Source of the DNA: Cladopsammia gracilis | Lineage: Eukaryota; Cnidaria; Anthozoa; Scleractinia; Dendrophylliidae | NCBI GenBank assembly: GCA_022457155.1 | Contig: JAJGOT010000708.1 | Location: forward strand, 62,001 to 126,000 | Direction of reading: 5' to 3' | DNA length: 64,000 bases | Shown here: positions 1 to 9,127 of the stretch, piece by piece | Layout: each line of letters starts with the position of its first letter | Numbering within the stretch: position 1 is the first letter of the stretch | Notes under the pieces: generated by a model | What the model was told of the DNA's origin: nothing | The model's database searches: none | What the model saw: only the letters and a program-made list of their open reading frames with translations | Translations under genes and position numbers: made by a program

Positions 1-774
1 GTGCGAATGGCGTCGCCGGCGAGTTCTCAACCTAAACCGGTGGCTCAGGCGATGGAGATTAACGAAGTTACCGAAGTTCTTCCTCCAAACGAAGACGATA
101 GCCTAGAATTTGATGTGGATGAACTGAAGGAGCAACTCGGCATTGACCGAATCCTCGATAAACTTAATAGTCTCGCAGACAGATTTAGCGAGCGGACTGA
201 GTACCCTGGTTCAGGGGCTCAAAACACAAAGTCCTTTTCTGAGGCTGCCGAGGAGGTTTTTGACCCGACAGCTCCTTTTGTTGTGCCTGAAGATTCTTCT
301 GCACAAGATTCGAAAGATGAGGAGTTAACGCTCCCTTCTGTGTTTGAGGAGATTGAGAGCTTTGGGCCCGACGTGGCTGATGTCATTGCTCAACGAATCA
401 ATGATGCATGCTCTAAGAAAGCAATGGACTCTAAGCTCAAAGAGCTCTATGAGAAATACAAGACGCCTGGAAACTGTAAATTACTATGTGTGAGCAAAGT
501 CAATATGGAACTATGGCACGATTTGTCCAAAGAGTCCAAGAACAAGGACCTTGGTCTTCAGAAGGTCCAGAAAGGGATTGTTAAAGCAGCCCAGCCTATT
601 ATACAGCTTTTTGATGCGGCCTTGAAAGTTTGGAAAGATAAGTCGACGATCGATTCTGGCACTTTATTGCCTATGTTAGCAGATGCAGTGACCTTTATCG
701 GTCACGCCTCCTTTCTCACCTCCTTGAAGAGGAGAGACTTGCTTAGGCCTGACATAGCAAAACCTTATCAGTCT
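1..774 (+). pseudogene. DIRS-like retrotransposon gag, 5' part, interrupted by Polinton
   Basis: The frame is open from the window edge and stops just inside the Polinton, so the N-terminus lies outside or at the edge. It encodes an acidic N-terminal half and a helical central region (roughly residues 110-250) ending in a basic RRDLLRPD stretch, as in DIRS-group Gag proteins. Its continuation, in the same frame, is at 18249-18534 beyond the inserted Polinton. The RT, RNase H and tyrosine recombinase of the same element follow there. Gag of this group is thought to form the nucleoprotein particle. The DIRS assignment rests mainly on the downstream genes. Confidence 0.7.
769..774. repeat. Left target-site copy of the Polinton insertion
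   Basis: CAGTCT here and AAGTCT at 18243-18248 flank the Polinton. The six bases match at five positions. Six bp is the usual Polinton duplication length, and removing the element with one copy leaves the gag frame open. Confidence 0.7.
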
Positions 775-1125
775 GTTTGAGTAGTAGGTAGGGAGTCAGT
801 CAAACACCGTTTTCTGAAGGCCCAAAATAAGCCGCCAAACGCCCGAGTTACCGCCCCACAGGACCCAAACGCCCGAGTTACCACCCCGCAGGACTCATTT
901 CATTCGCCCTGGTAACTCGGGCGTTTGGGTCCTGTGGGGCGGTAACTCGGGCGTTTGGCGGCTTATTTTGGGCCTTCAGAAAACGGTGTTTGAGCTGACT
1001 CCCTACCTACTACTCCGGGGTCGGGGGCTCTCTTATATTTTTAAGCTGTTACAGACCCTAATAAACCGTTATTTGAACACGGCAAGCTAGACATAACCAA
1101 TTGGAGAAACCCTTCTCCTGGGTAC
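775..1125. repeat. Polinton left terminal inverted repeat, with palindromic end
   Basis: The inner part (about 910-1125) is inverted relative to about 18000-18200 at the other end. Outside it the sequence folds back: 779-883 is the reverse complement of about 910-1017, with a 26-base centre at 884-909. Each arm holds two copies of a 30-bp unit beginning AAACGCCCGAGTTACC. The outer arm lacks one base (AGTCAGTCAAAC against AGTCAGCTCAAAC). Confidence 0.9.
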
Positions 1126-1135
1126 CTAAGCGATT

Positions 1136-1372
1136 ATGGGGAGAGGAAGAAAGAGCGTTCTGACACAATCAAGTAAACGAACGGCCTTTAATCACTCAAG
1201 ACATGGAAGTCTTCTTTGCTATAGATGCAGAAAAGGAAAAAAAGGCGAACTCTGTGAATGCCTTGAAGAAACTCGAGGGCAAACATCTCCTCCATCCATT
1301 GTACCGAAATATATTCTTGAAGCCGCACAAAGACTGACTCCACAACAACTTGTCGCCGTTATCACCAATTGA
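1136..1372 (+). CDS. Small cysteine-containing Polinton protein
   Basis: A 78-residue ORF directly inside the left terminal repeat, first gene of the rightward early cluster. The N-terminus is basic (MGRGRKS) and the middle has CYRCRKGKKGELCEC, a tight cysteine cluster that could bind a metal. I do not recognise the family. It is followed, out of frame and overlapping, by the YqaJ-like nuclease gene, so the two may share a transcript or the short ORF may be a decayed 5' piece of it. Confidence 0.4.
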   Translation: MGRGRKSVLTQSSKRTAFNHSRHGSLLCYRCRKGKKGELCECLEETRGQTSPPSIVPKYILEAAQRLTPQQLVAVITN

Positions 1373-1397
1373 AAAAACACTTACCCCCCGTATATCA

Positions 1398-2556
1398 ATG
1401 ATGACGACAACACAATTGTTCTTGAACTTTCTCAAATCGAGGAACACTGGTCTGAAACAAAAGAGCGCGGACTGGGTGAGCTATCGGCAAAATACTATTG
1501 GCGCGTCCGAAATTGCAGCCTTGACAGGCGATTCGCCATTTGAAACACCACAGAGCTTGCTCTTAAAGAAAATACAGCCAGCTGACATGCACAATAATAC
1601 GGCCTGTACCTGGGGCAATCTGTTCGAACCGCTCGCTCGTAAATACTTTGAGCAGAAGCATTGTGTTAAAGTTTTTGCTCATTCTATATCCCTCAATCTA
1701 GCAACAGACCACCCATTATATCGAAAGGTAACATGTAGCCCTGATGGCTATTACCTTGACAAAGAAAACAATGTAATTCTTTTGGAGTTTAAGTGCCCTT
1801 TCAAGCGGAAAATAGCTGTCTCGAGTGCATAGTTATTATGCAACCCAGCTACAAACGGGTCTTTGTTTTAGCGGATCTATGGTCAACAAAGGCCTTTTCG
1901 TTGATTCTTACTTCAGAATGTGCTCTCTACAACAGATAGAGCCAAGTTTGAATCATAATAATCTTTTAAACGGCGGAAATATTTACGAGACAAAAGGGCA
2001 CACAGCGCTCGCTTGGGGCATCTGTTATTTGTTTTCAAAACACAAGCTAACACGCAATCAAGCCGAACTTATTGATATTGGCGCTCTTAAACAAAGTCAA
2101 ACGTTTGAGCAAATAATGACTTCAATAGCCGAGAAAGACCTATGGTGTTCTTACGGTGCGGTTAGAATGTCGTTCAGCAAACAGTACGGAGACGAGGAGT
2201 TTTTGCGGTACAATAAAATGAAAAAGGCTCTCCTTGCTCCAGACGAGGGCCCGAAGTCGGTTGCATTGTTGGCATGGAAATTGCTGGATTCAACAGAGCT
2301 TCAAATTGTCAAGCACGAGGGGTTCTTGAACAGTATTCAACCGAAGGTCGAGTGCTTTCACGAGAACTTGGCAAGGCTTCGCAAAAAAATACATGAAAAT
2401 TTATCAAACCAAAGACAACTTAACAAAACCATACCTGGTGAAACTTTTGAAGACAACATCGGCGATGACAGTGCCCTGTTGGAAGCCTTTCTAATTGAGA
2501 AAGCGGCAACGCTAACTCCAGATCTCGGAAAGCAAAGTTCCTCGACAGACATCTAA
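1398..2556 (+). pseudogene. YqaJ-type (lambda-exonuclease fold) viral recombinase, frameshifted
   Basis: Two overlapping frames (to 1832, then from 1825) together cover a YqaJ-like domain. In order are an IGASEIAALTG segment, a WGNLFEP segment (acidic residue of the PD-(D/E)XK core), SPDGYY (catalytic Asp) and LLEFKCP (E-X-K), then in the second frame YYATQLQTGL, the usual QxQ helix. The remaining 200 residues are a less familiar C-terminal region. Known relatives resect dsDNA ends 5'-to-3' for single-strand annealing recombination and replication. The start is chosen at a Met near 1398; an upstream in-frame ATG lies at 1350. The frameshift is at about 1825-1832, between the nuclease core and the QxQ helix. 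Confidence 0.75.
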
Positions 2557-2609
2557 GTTCAAATTCGCAAGATCAGTGCGTGACGACACTTCTCAAGTTG
2601 AGGTACTCC

Positions 2610-3395
2610 TTATGAATAAATTGGCGGAGCGATTTCTTCAGCCTGAATTGCTGCCTGCCAATACGGCTCGTATTTTAGACACATAGATTGCCTCGGAAGT
2701 CGTATGTAAGATAAAAGTTTCTGTTTTCTTGGGCCCTCTGGCAGAATTAGGGCCAAGATTTTATGAATTGCGAAATTATATGACGTGTTGTTAGGTAGAT
2801 GAGGTTTCACGTTTGTGTAAACATAGACAGTTTGTTTAATTTCGTCATCGGTTAATCTCGGAGATTTATTTCTGAATAGCTGATTAAGCCGATATTTGAA
2901 ATTATAATTTTTTGTGCCTAGATCTTTTCCTCTGTTGTAAAGGTCTACACGAGAAAAGGCAACGTCGTGTGGTAGTTCAATTCGGCTGCAGTTATTGCAG
3001 ACAACTTCTATGGATTCAGACATGAGTGTAAAATATCCTCCACAGCTTTGACATGATTTTATATTTTTGTTTGTTCTGTTTAAAATGAACACAAAACTGT
3101 TTTCTCGATACCGCTGGATTTGTTCTTGTCTAGCGGTCAAAGAAAGAGATTCAAAGATGCTTTGGAGCTTCTCTTGTAGTTGTGCGCGTAAAAACTCAGG
3201 TCTGTAATCACTGCCATAGAAGCCTTGCAGCCGGATGAATTTGTGCTTTAGATCCAAGCGCTCTAGTTAAGTCTTGTATTTATTATTTTCATCCATACAT
3301 CTGACGGCAGAGATTTGTTCGTTGAAGCGTTTATAAAGTTCAGCCTCGTAGAAGGCTTCAGAACCGTTGAAGCGTTTGTGAAGTTTAGCATTCAT
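2610..3395 (-). pseudogene. VLTF3-like zinc-ribbon protein (putative late transcription factor)
   Basis: The main frame (2610 to about 3257) has no ATG near its 5' end. A second frame starting at ATG 3395 reads into it with a shift near 3265. The protein has a zinc ribbon CQSC-x16-CNNC, then a basic helical region and a C-terminal stretch ending near CLKYEPYWQAA. Order and length resemble the poxvirus-type late transcription factor 3 family found in several large DNA viruses and virus-like transposons. That assignment is a pattern judgement without a search. If right, the product would help drive the TATATATA-type promoters ahead of the structural genes. The N-terminal piece holds a short internal duplication (KRFN twice). 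Confidence 0.45.
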
Positions 3396-3529
3396 GTTTA
3401 TAAGTAGAAATTACAAATATTCAATTGGCCACACATCAATTTGCGCATGCGTAGTTCTTTATGAGTTACCACATGTGAAAGCACGGCAACTTGCTCGAAT
3501 ATAAAAGACCTTTTCGCACCATATATTAT

Positions 3530-3860
3530 GTTAAGTCTGTAATTCGGTATAGCTCAGGGAGGTGTGGTTGGCCGCCACTGAATCCTGCTTACGGCTAATG
3601 CGATGTCTCAGACCAGGGGTAGTGGGGTTGCTGAGTCAGAAAGTGACCCCCTGGTGAACCAGCCAACTGATACAGGGGGTGCTCAAACAGAGATCACCTA
3701 GGAGAACTCGCCCTCGCTCCCAGAGGCTAAATGGGCAACGACAACTCCCTTGTCCGGAGTTAAAGTCCTCACTTCGGTGAGGCGAAAGTCCTAGCCTAGG
3801 CTAGGCAAACAGAAACAGCCACCAGAGCACCCCCTGACTAGGGTTTTGTCCCTTTTCGTT
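3530..3860 (+). ncRNA. Candidate small structured RNA locus
   Basis: A TATAAAAG box at about 3500 precedes roughly 330 bases with no convincing ORF and dense pairing. An 8-bp stem joins 3612-3619 to 3648-3655. A 12-bp perfect stem joins 3673-3684 to 3825-3836. Inside it lie three consecutive hairpins: 3743-3761 (6-bp stem), 3767-3782 (CCTCAC-TTCG-GTGAGG, a cUUCGg tetraloop) and the 16-base palindrome 3790-3805. The last two are each preceded by AAAGT. Oligo-T runs at about 3841 and 3851 could end a pol III transcript. An in-frame reading from ATG 3603 hits TAG stops, so a decayed ORF is the alternative. Confidence 0.45.
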
Positions 3861-3935
3861 ATGTGTCACGCAATGTCACGCGTGACAGTCACGCACAATG
3901 TCACGTCATGTGTCACGCTTTGTCACACAATTGCG
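3861..3935. repeat. Cluster of TGTCACG repeats
   Basis: Seven or so copies of TGTCACG or GTCACGC occur within 75 bases, mostly direct, with one inverted pair around CACGCGTGAC. The cluster lies between the candidate RNA locus and the leftward structural gene cluster. It could be a protein-binding array such as an origin or enhancer; nothing in the sequence proves this. Confidence 0.6.
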
Positions 3936-3967
3936 TTCTTTTGTTATAGAAAGCGAGAAACCCGAGT

Positions 3968-4640
3968 TTACTCTTTCAAATCTGACTTGGACACAGCGGT
4001 AAGACGATTTATCTTTTTTTGAAATTCTTCTTTTACTTCTTTGTGAAGCTCGCCTCTGAGTTTTTCAAGATCTGGAGTTTGAGTTTCCTTGTTTACTTTG
4101 GTAGTCTTTGCTTTACCAGACCGTATTTCGTTCTTTAGTTCATAATATCTTTCGACTTCACGGAGGATCATTTGAACTCTGAATCGCTGATACGCTTGTC
4201 AGTTAGAGCCTTTGAAACCAGCTCAAAGACAGAGTTTCGTTTAGCAAGGGCGAGTGTGTATAATTTCTCGTGTTTAGTAATTTTTCTCTCGAGCCGCCTG
4301 CTAAACATAGTGAGGCCGGACATGAAAAACTTGTAATAACAGCAACACCCCCAATAACAGGGCTGGCGACGAGCCCGGCTCCGGTCAGAGCTGTGACGAT
4401 TGTGGCTGAAGACAAGCCTGTAGAAATGAAACCAAAGCTTACTGCGGTTCCGTGAACAATGGTGTGTGTTCGCTTGTATTTCTTAGCAACTTGCCTGTAA
4501 TGATTAGCCTCCGACTCAAGCTCCTTTTGCAAGTCAGAGATTTTCTTGAGTCTAAAGTCTTCACCGTTGGATAAGACTGGGTAAAGTGATTGAGTCTCGC
4601 TGTATTCAGGAGCTGATGGCAACGCGTTAGCCGAGCTCAT
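3968..4640 (-). pseudogene. Polinton membrane protein with hydrophobic core, multiply frameshifted
   Basis: The N-terminal frame starts at ATG 4640, just downstream of a TATATATA tract. It has an amphipathic N-terminal region rich in charged residues, then a Gly/Ala/Val-rich hydrophobic stretch (about residues 62-105) likely to cross or insert into a membrane. Reading shifts near 4310 into a lysine-rich frame and again near 4170 into the C-terminal frame (3968-4171), a charged coiled-coil-like tail. The three pieces are collinear, so this was one gene of about 220 codons. I recognise the type only as a recurrent protein of cnidarian Polintons; its role is unknown, probably virion or membrane related. 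Confidence 0.6.
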
Positions 4641-4662
4641 GGGTTTGTATATATATTATATT

Positions 4663-5346
4663 TTAATTTATCTCAATTACAAATTCAAGAGGCATGTTAT
4701 TGAAGTCAAAAAGGTCATTGCTCTCATTCCTCACAGACAGAGTTATGCTGTTTACATAATCGTCAGAGGAGGTGTCACGCAAGATGTTTTGCTATGTTGA
4801 TTCATAGAAAACTTTCTCATATGGCTTTCCGCGAAGATCAAATTTAGCCAAAACAGTCGAAGGCTTCCCGTTGAACAGGTTCTGTTCTTTATCAACCAGA
4901 TCACAGTGTATAAAATAAGTGCTTGGAGCTTCGAATCTTCGAATCTTCGAATCTTCGATCGAGTGTTTTTGATGACTCGCAAAGAAATGTTACAAAACCT
5001 GGTGAAAGGGCTATTTCATGTTTCTCTCCTGGATTCAAAATCACCATAGCACCACGAGCTGAATACAATTCAGCTTTAAGATTTATACCATAGTCTGCAA
5101 AATTATCAATTATAACTTTTGCTAAACTGCTGGGAGTGTAAAAACCAGGAATAACGCCAATCTTAGTGTATTTACCTTCTGAGCCAAATGGTCTTTAATT
5201 ATGTATATTTCCTGATTTTGTTTCAAATTGTGCCACGAGTTGTAGATCGAACACTAAGTGAGTCGGATGAAACTTGGTTTCTGAAGCGGGTGATCGAAGT
5301 AGATGATGCGAGGGTTCGAAGGTGCGACGATTGTTGGCACCACCAT
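4663..5346 (-). pseudogene. Broken tandem copy of the penton-like gene
   Basis: Start at ATG 5346 beside a TATATATAG tract and stop at 4663-4665. The N-terminal piece (IVAPSNPR, then FDH and KPSFIRL) and the C-terminal piece (LFDFNNMPLEF) match the neighbouring intact gene at 5362-6048 position by position, so this is a tandem duplicate. The middle is scattered over several frames with stops, and 4929-4960 holds a short expanded repeat of CGAATCTT. The duplicate is diverged throughout, so the duplication is not recent or the copy was long under selection before breaking. Confidence 0.75.
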
Positions 5347-5361
5347 TGTGTATATATAGTT

Positions 5362-6048
5362 TTATATTATTTCTATTTCAAAAAATAAAGGTAAGCCATT
5401 AAAATCAAAAAGCTCTCCGTGTTCGCCCTTGACTGAAATTGTTAAACTGTTTACAAATTCACCAGACGATGTTTTAAGATATGCAGCATGTTCTCTGATC
5501 TCAGCGTACGCAAACGTATTGAAGCTGCCCCAAGTGCTTCCGTCTATAATTTTCGCCATCCCCAAAACATCTGAAGGCTTTCCATTGAGTAAGGTTTGTT
5601 CTTCATCGATAAGATCACAGTGAACGTAATACATCGTTGGTGATGTAAGTTTTTTAATGTATGTATCACTCTGTAATTTAGTACTTATACCGAACAATTT
5701 AGCCAAATTAGGACTAAGTTCTACATCATTAGGAAAATGTTTTTTCACATGCATTCTCGCATAGGGTTCATCGGTTACGATATATACTTTTACTGGTTGA
5801 CCCTTAAATAACTCCCCTACCCAATTCCTCAGACTGCCTGGAGTGTAATGTCCTTCGGATATTTTCAAGACAGTTCCTTTTTTATTTTCGCCAGTTGTAT
5901 ACCATGTTATTGTTGCGTCTCCTTTCAAATTATACCACGAATTATAAAGCCAGAAAGCGATAAGGCGGATGAAACTCGGTTTCGGAAGCCGCCGATCGAA
6001 GTAGATTGTGTGAGGGTTCGAAGGTGCGACGATTCTTAGCATAACCAT
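5362..6048 (-). CDS. Penton-like minor capsid protein candidate (PX-type)
   Basis: About 228 residues from ATG 6048. A longer in-frame ATG at 6069 lies upstream of the TATATATA tract and is less likely. The protein is mostly beta-strand-like with alternating hydrophobic residues. It has an N-terminal IVAPSNPHTIYFDRRL segment, a central TMYYVHCDLIDEEQ segment and a C-terminal SLTISVKGEHGELFDFNGLP segment. Size and strand pattern fit the single-jelly-roll minor capsid (penton) of Polintons, but fibre or another structural protein is possible. It is read leftward, divergent from the large structural gene at 6088. Confidence 0.55.
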   Translation of the reverse strand: MVMLRIVAPSNPHTIYFDRRLPKPSFIRLIAFWLYNSWYNLKGDATITWYTTGENKKGTVLKISEGHYTPGSLRNWVGELFKGQPVKVYIVTDEPYARMHVKKHFPNDVELSPNLAKLFGISTKLQSDTYIKKLTSPTMYYVHCDLIDEEQTLLNGKPSDVLGMAKIIDGSTWGSFNTFAYAEIREHAAYLKTSSGEFVNSLTISVKGEHGELFDFNGLPLFFEIEII

Positions 6049-6087
6049 GATTGTATATATATAATTCATAAATATATTTATATAATC
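6049..6087. promoter_or_regulatory. Divergent TATA-rich promoter between penton-like and large structural gene
   Basis: The 39 bases between the two start codons consist almost wholly of A and T (TTGTATATATATAATTC then AAATATATTTATATAATC). Both genes must use it, leaving 5' leaders of only a few bases to about 25 bases. Confidence 0.6.
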
Positions 6088-7916
6088 ATGTTTGGCAGAC
6101 GCCCTGGTGGTTTTAATCCTGGTTCAAATCTCGGTCTAGAGATTGGCGGCCACGATTACGGGCCCCCACCCCGTTTTATAGTCCCCCTAATATCTATCAA
6201 CATCCTAGAACAAAACAACCCACAGTAAATCCGCAACTGGCTTGGATGAGTTCTCCGGAGGCTGCAAAACTCTCTACAGCCGCCAAAGCGAAGGCAATCT
6301 CAGACTTCAAAAGGCGTTTCCCGCACGCTGATATGTCAAGATTTACAACAGAAGTTTCTTTCGACGAAAAGCACAAAGCCTCAGCAGTAGTGCTTTTCCC
6401 AGAGGGGCAAGGCTCCTGGGCTATGCCCTCAGACATACCGCACAAGAATTGGACACAAGCCCTGAAAGACGCGCTTGGCTTAGAGTATATTGGCGGTTTC
6501 CCCTATCAGTTGACGTTAAACCGAAACACACAAAAACCAATCCCTGCTGTTGAATTCTCCACCTCAATCGATAAAGACATGATGATTGGCTCTGTCTTGA
6601 ACGATGAAGCGCAAAAGATCTATGTCACGCCAACTGATTATTTTACAACGAAATACAGAAACATTTTCAGAGACACACAAATTTCGTTCAAAACCGCAAA
6701 ATACGGCCGAAAGTGGCTCGGCGGTCCGCATATGAGTTTCTGGCCACAACAACTGAATTTCGCTCTGTGGTGTGCAACAACCGGCTGCGGGGTCTCGCGT
6801 GACCTTCTGTTTGATAAGAACTCCAGCCTCTCCCTAACCCCACAGCTACGGTCATTTTACAGGTTTCACGTATATTTCACAACAAGGCGAATCCTCTACA
6901 AACTGGGTGGGGAACAGAGCGTGAGTGCTTTGCCAGACGACCCTACATTCAACCAGAAAGACAACAAGTTCAACATCGACGCTTATAAGAGGGTTTGCCA
7001 AGAGTTCGGTGTCGACCCAAATTATGACTTCCGTTTCATATACGGCAAAAACCACGGTCTTGGCAATGTGTACATTTGGGTTCCTGGTGAGGGCCCCTAC
7101 TCTACTGTTTACAACTATCCTGATCCCGATCCAGCCCTGTTTGATGACGAGCGCGTCACAGACAGAAAAGACCCAAACTATCGAGCAAACGGTATCTACT
7201 TCGTTCGTAACGACCAGGGCGCTGTTAGTCAGTTCGAGCACTTTGTGCCGAATTATGCACAAGGGCTAACACAGCTAGGGCTCGCTCGTATGAATCAGTC
7301 AATCGAGGCCTTTGTGTACTGCATTCTGGGTGCACAAGCAAACACACGCAGCAGCATTCTTGGGAGTGGAGGCCGAGCATTCGAAACGCAGAGAGTCTTC
7401 CTCACGCTCTTAGAGGACGCCATAAGACTGAACGACATATCTAAGAGCGTACAGCATTATCAGCAGGCCATCCAAGCAACGAAAGTGTGGCTAAACTTTG
7501 TAGTTGCCCCTGGGAGCTGGCTGATGCCGTCACGCATGGTTATCAACACAGAGAGCGTGGTGGGGTACAATAATAATCTTATGCAGGCAACGCAAGGGAT
7601 AAAGCTTGGTGTTAACAATGATGTCAATCTTGCCACAAAAAAAGCATCCATGCGCCCCATGGACGGTGGTCCGACAAAGTTTAATCCATCAAACAGCCAC
7701 CCATCGAACCCGATTCACCAACAGGCGACACAGGCACAGGAAGCCCACAACGGCAAGGATCAGCAGCCAGGCGTGCTCGCCAAGGAAGGAGATAACCTGA
7801 CCGGCTGTTTTGAAGATAAAGTTCACGATCGAGCCGATCAAGCCTGCCAGGATGGAAGCAACCTTATTTCCTGTTTCTTTAAGCCCATTGCCAATAGCCT
7901 TGGTGCCGGCCTTTAA
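6088..7916 (+). pseudogene. Large conserved Polinton structural protein, frameshifted near its start
   Basis: ATG 6088 follows the AT-rich promoter and opens a Gly/Pro-rich N-terminus. Reading moves to a second frame near 6166-6176, inside CCCCACCCC and TTTT runs, and is then open to 7916. The body has landmarks such as FWPQQLNFALWCATTGCGVS and FVPNYAQGLTQLGLARMNQS. I recognise it as a recurrent protein of cnidarian Polintons but not its function; virion structural is the likeliest role. The last 75 or so codons overlap the antisense gene at 7689-9089 and look non-native. A TAA in another frame at 7682-7684 suggests the original gene ended there and a late frameshift extended it. Confidence 0.6.
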
Positions 7917-9089
7917 ACTATTCATTGCAGCAATCATCACAGCGCCTATGACTAGACCTGCAGCCAGAACAACTGCTTGAAGGGTCCCGCCATATTTCTT
8001 GAAGATATTTTTGACCCGCTCTCGAAGAGGTAAGGCTTCTTCTCTTTCCTGAACTTGTGTTCTTAGTCTTCCCAGCTCTTCTTCTCGCTCAGCAACCCGG
8101 GCTTCCGCGGCTTCTCTGTCAGAGGGAGAAGTGTTCTCATCCTCTATCACGCGCCTGTCTTCCTCGTTTTGTCGTATAAGATCGGCCTCTTGTTCGTTTA
8201 ACTCATCCAGCGGCTTGGTGGAGTTCAGTCTTGCTTCGACAGCATTTCTTTCTCTTGTTTTCGCAGAAAGTTGTGTTCTGAGTTTGTCAACCATTGCCTT
8301 CTCTTGGTCTCGTTGTTTTTGTATTTTTTGAACGGCACCTAATTCTTTTTCCTGGTTTTTAAGATCTGCTTTAAGATTCTTTTCCAGCAGTTTTAACCGA
8401 TCTATCTCGGCTTGATTCTCAAGGCTTGAACCGTGTTCCTGCTCTAGAGCTTCACGCCTCGCTTGAGTTTGTTCTAATTTGTCCCTGAGATTTTGAACCT
8501 CACTTGCTGCTTGTTGCCGCGCTACAGCAATTCTTTCCGCCTCCTTCAGTTGTTTTTCTGCCTCCTTCAATCTTTGTCTATCTTCTCTTATTGATGTTCT
8601 GTCTTCAACGATGATCTCTTCAGCGCTTGGTCCAAGAGCCGATCTGAACTTGTCTGTAAATGATTTAAGAAGCCCTGAACCATCCTGCTTGAAAACGGGA
8701 GTTTCACCGCCTCTTGCCCCAAAGGAGACTATTTTGCTTTCGTTTCCTAGTTTTTTACCGAAACCAATAGGCCCTAATCTACGAAAATCCACTCTCGGAC
8801 GGAGACTTTTGATCAAGTCCCTAGCTAAAGCAACCATTCCTTCTCTGTCCTCAGGATGTGTGAAGTCAGTAAGCAGAGGGATGTCTTCAGAATCAAAGCC
8901 ACCCTGTTCGCGAGGCAGTGTATGCATTTCGTGCTCTTCACCACCATGATATGGGGTGGATGTGCCACCCGGTTGAAAGGGGGTTGTTGCGTCAACTTCT
9001 TCTTCGTCGTCGTCATCATCGTGGTCTATGTCCCAGTCAAGCCCGGTGTTTTCGTTCTCGCCAGGTATATCATATCCACCTTCTGCCAT
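7689..9089 (-). CDS. Acidic coiled-coil protein with C-terminal membrane segments
   Basis: 466 residues. The N-terminal 40 residues include a DDDDDEEEVD run. A long coiled coil rich in Glu, Gln, Lys and Arg spans about residues 165-360. The tail has three hydrophobic segments near 375-392, 415-430 and 443-457 after an LPLRERVKNIFKKYG hinge. A second copy, lacking the hydrophobic tail, lies at 40147-41349. In both copies the gene is divergent from the major capsid gene with about 40 AT-rich bases between starts, so the two are probably co-expressed late. The role is unknown; a membrane-anchored virion or assembly protein fits. It appears intact here. Confidence 0.7.
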   Translation of the reverse strand: MAEGGYDIPGENENTGLDWDIDHDDDDDEEEVDATTPFQPGGTSTPYHGGEEHEMHTLPREQGGFDSEDIPLLTDFTHPEDREGMVALARDLIKSLRPRVDFRRLGPIGFGKKLGNESKIVSFGARGGETPVFKQDGSGLLKSFTDKFRSALGPSAEEIIVEDRTSIREDRQRLKEAEKQLKEAERIAVARQQAASEVQNLRDKLEQTQARREALEQEHGSSLENQAEIDRLKLLEKNLKADLKNQEKELGAVQKIQKQRDQEKAMVDKLRTQLSAKTRERNAVEARLNSTKPLDELNEQEADLIRQNEEDRRVIEDENTSPSDREAAEARVAEREEELGRLRTQVQEREEALPLRERVKNIFKKYGGTLQAVVLAAGLVIGAVMIAAMNSLKAGTKAIGNGLKETGNKVASILAGLIGSIVNFIFKTAGQVISFLGEHAWLLILAVVGFLCLCRLLVNRVRWVAV

Positions 9090-9127
9090 GATGTATATAA
9101 ATATAAATTTATATATATACTCTGGCT
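9090..9127. promoter_or_regulatory. Divergent promoter between coiled-coil and major capsid genes
   Basis: Start codons are 38 bases apart. The gap is AT-rich (ATGTATATAAATATAAATT followed by TATATATATAC). The same arrangement recurs at 40105-40146. Confidence 0.65.

Noticed and set aside
143..328. Plus ORF of 61 codons
   Set aside because: Shadow frame inside DIRS gag with no motif.
1196..1447. Minus ORF opposite the first Polinton genes
   Set aside because: Antisense shadow of the small Cys protein and nuclease start.
3530..3860. tRNA-derived SINE or hammerhead ribozyme at the structured locus
   Set aside because: TAGCTCAG recalls an A box but no B box follows at the right distance, and there is no CUGANGA to pair with the GAAA words.
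6852..7262. Minus ORF of 136 codons within the large structural gene
   Set aside because: Antisense to a conserved coding frame; composition follows the codon pattern of the real gene.
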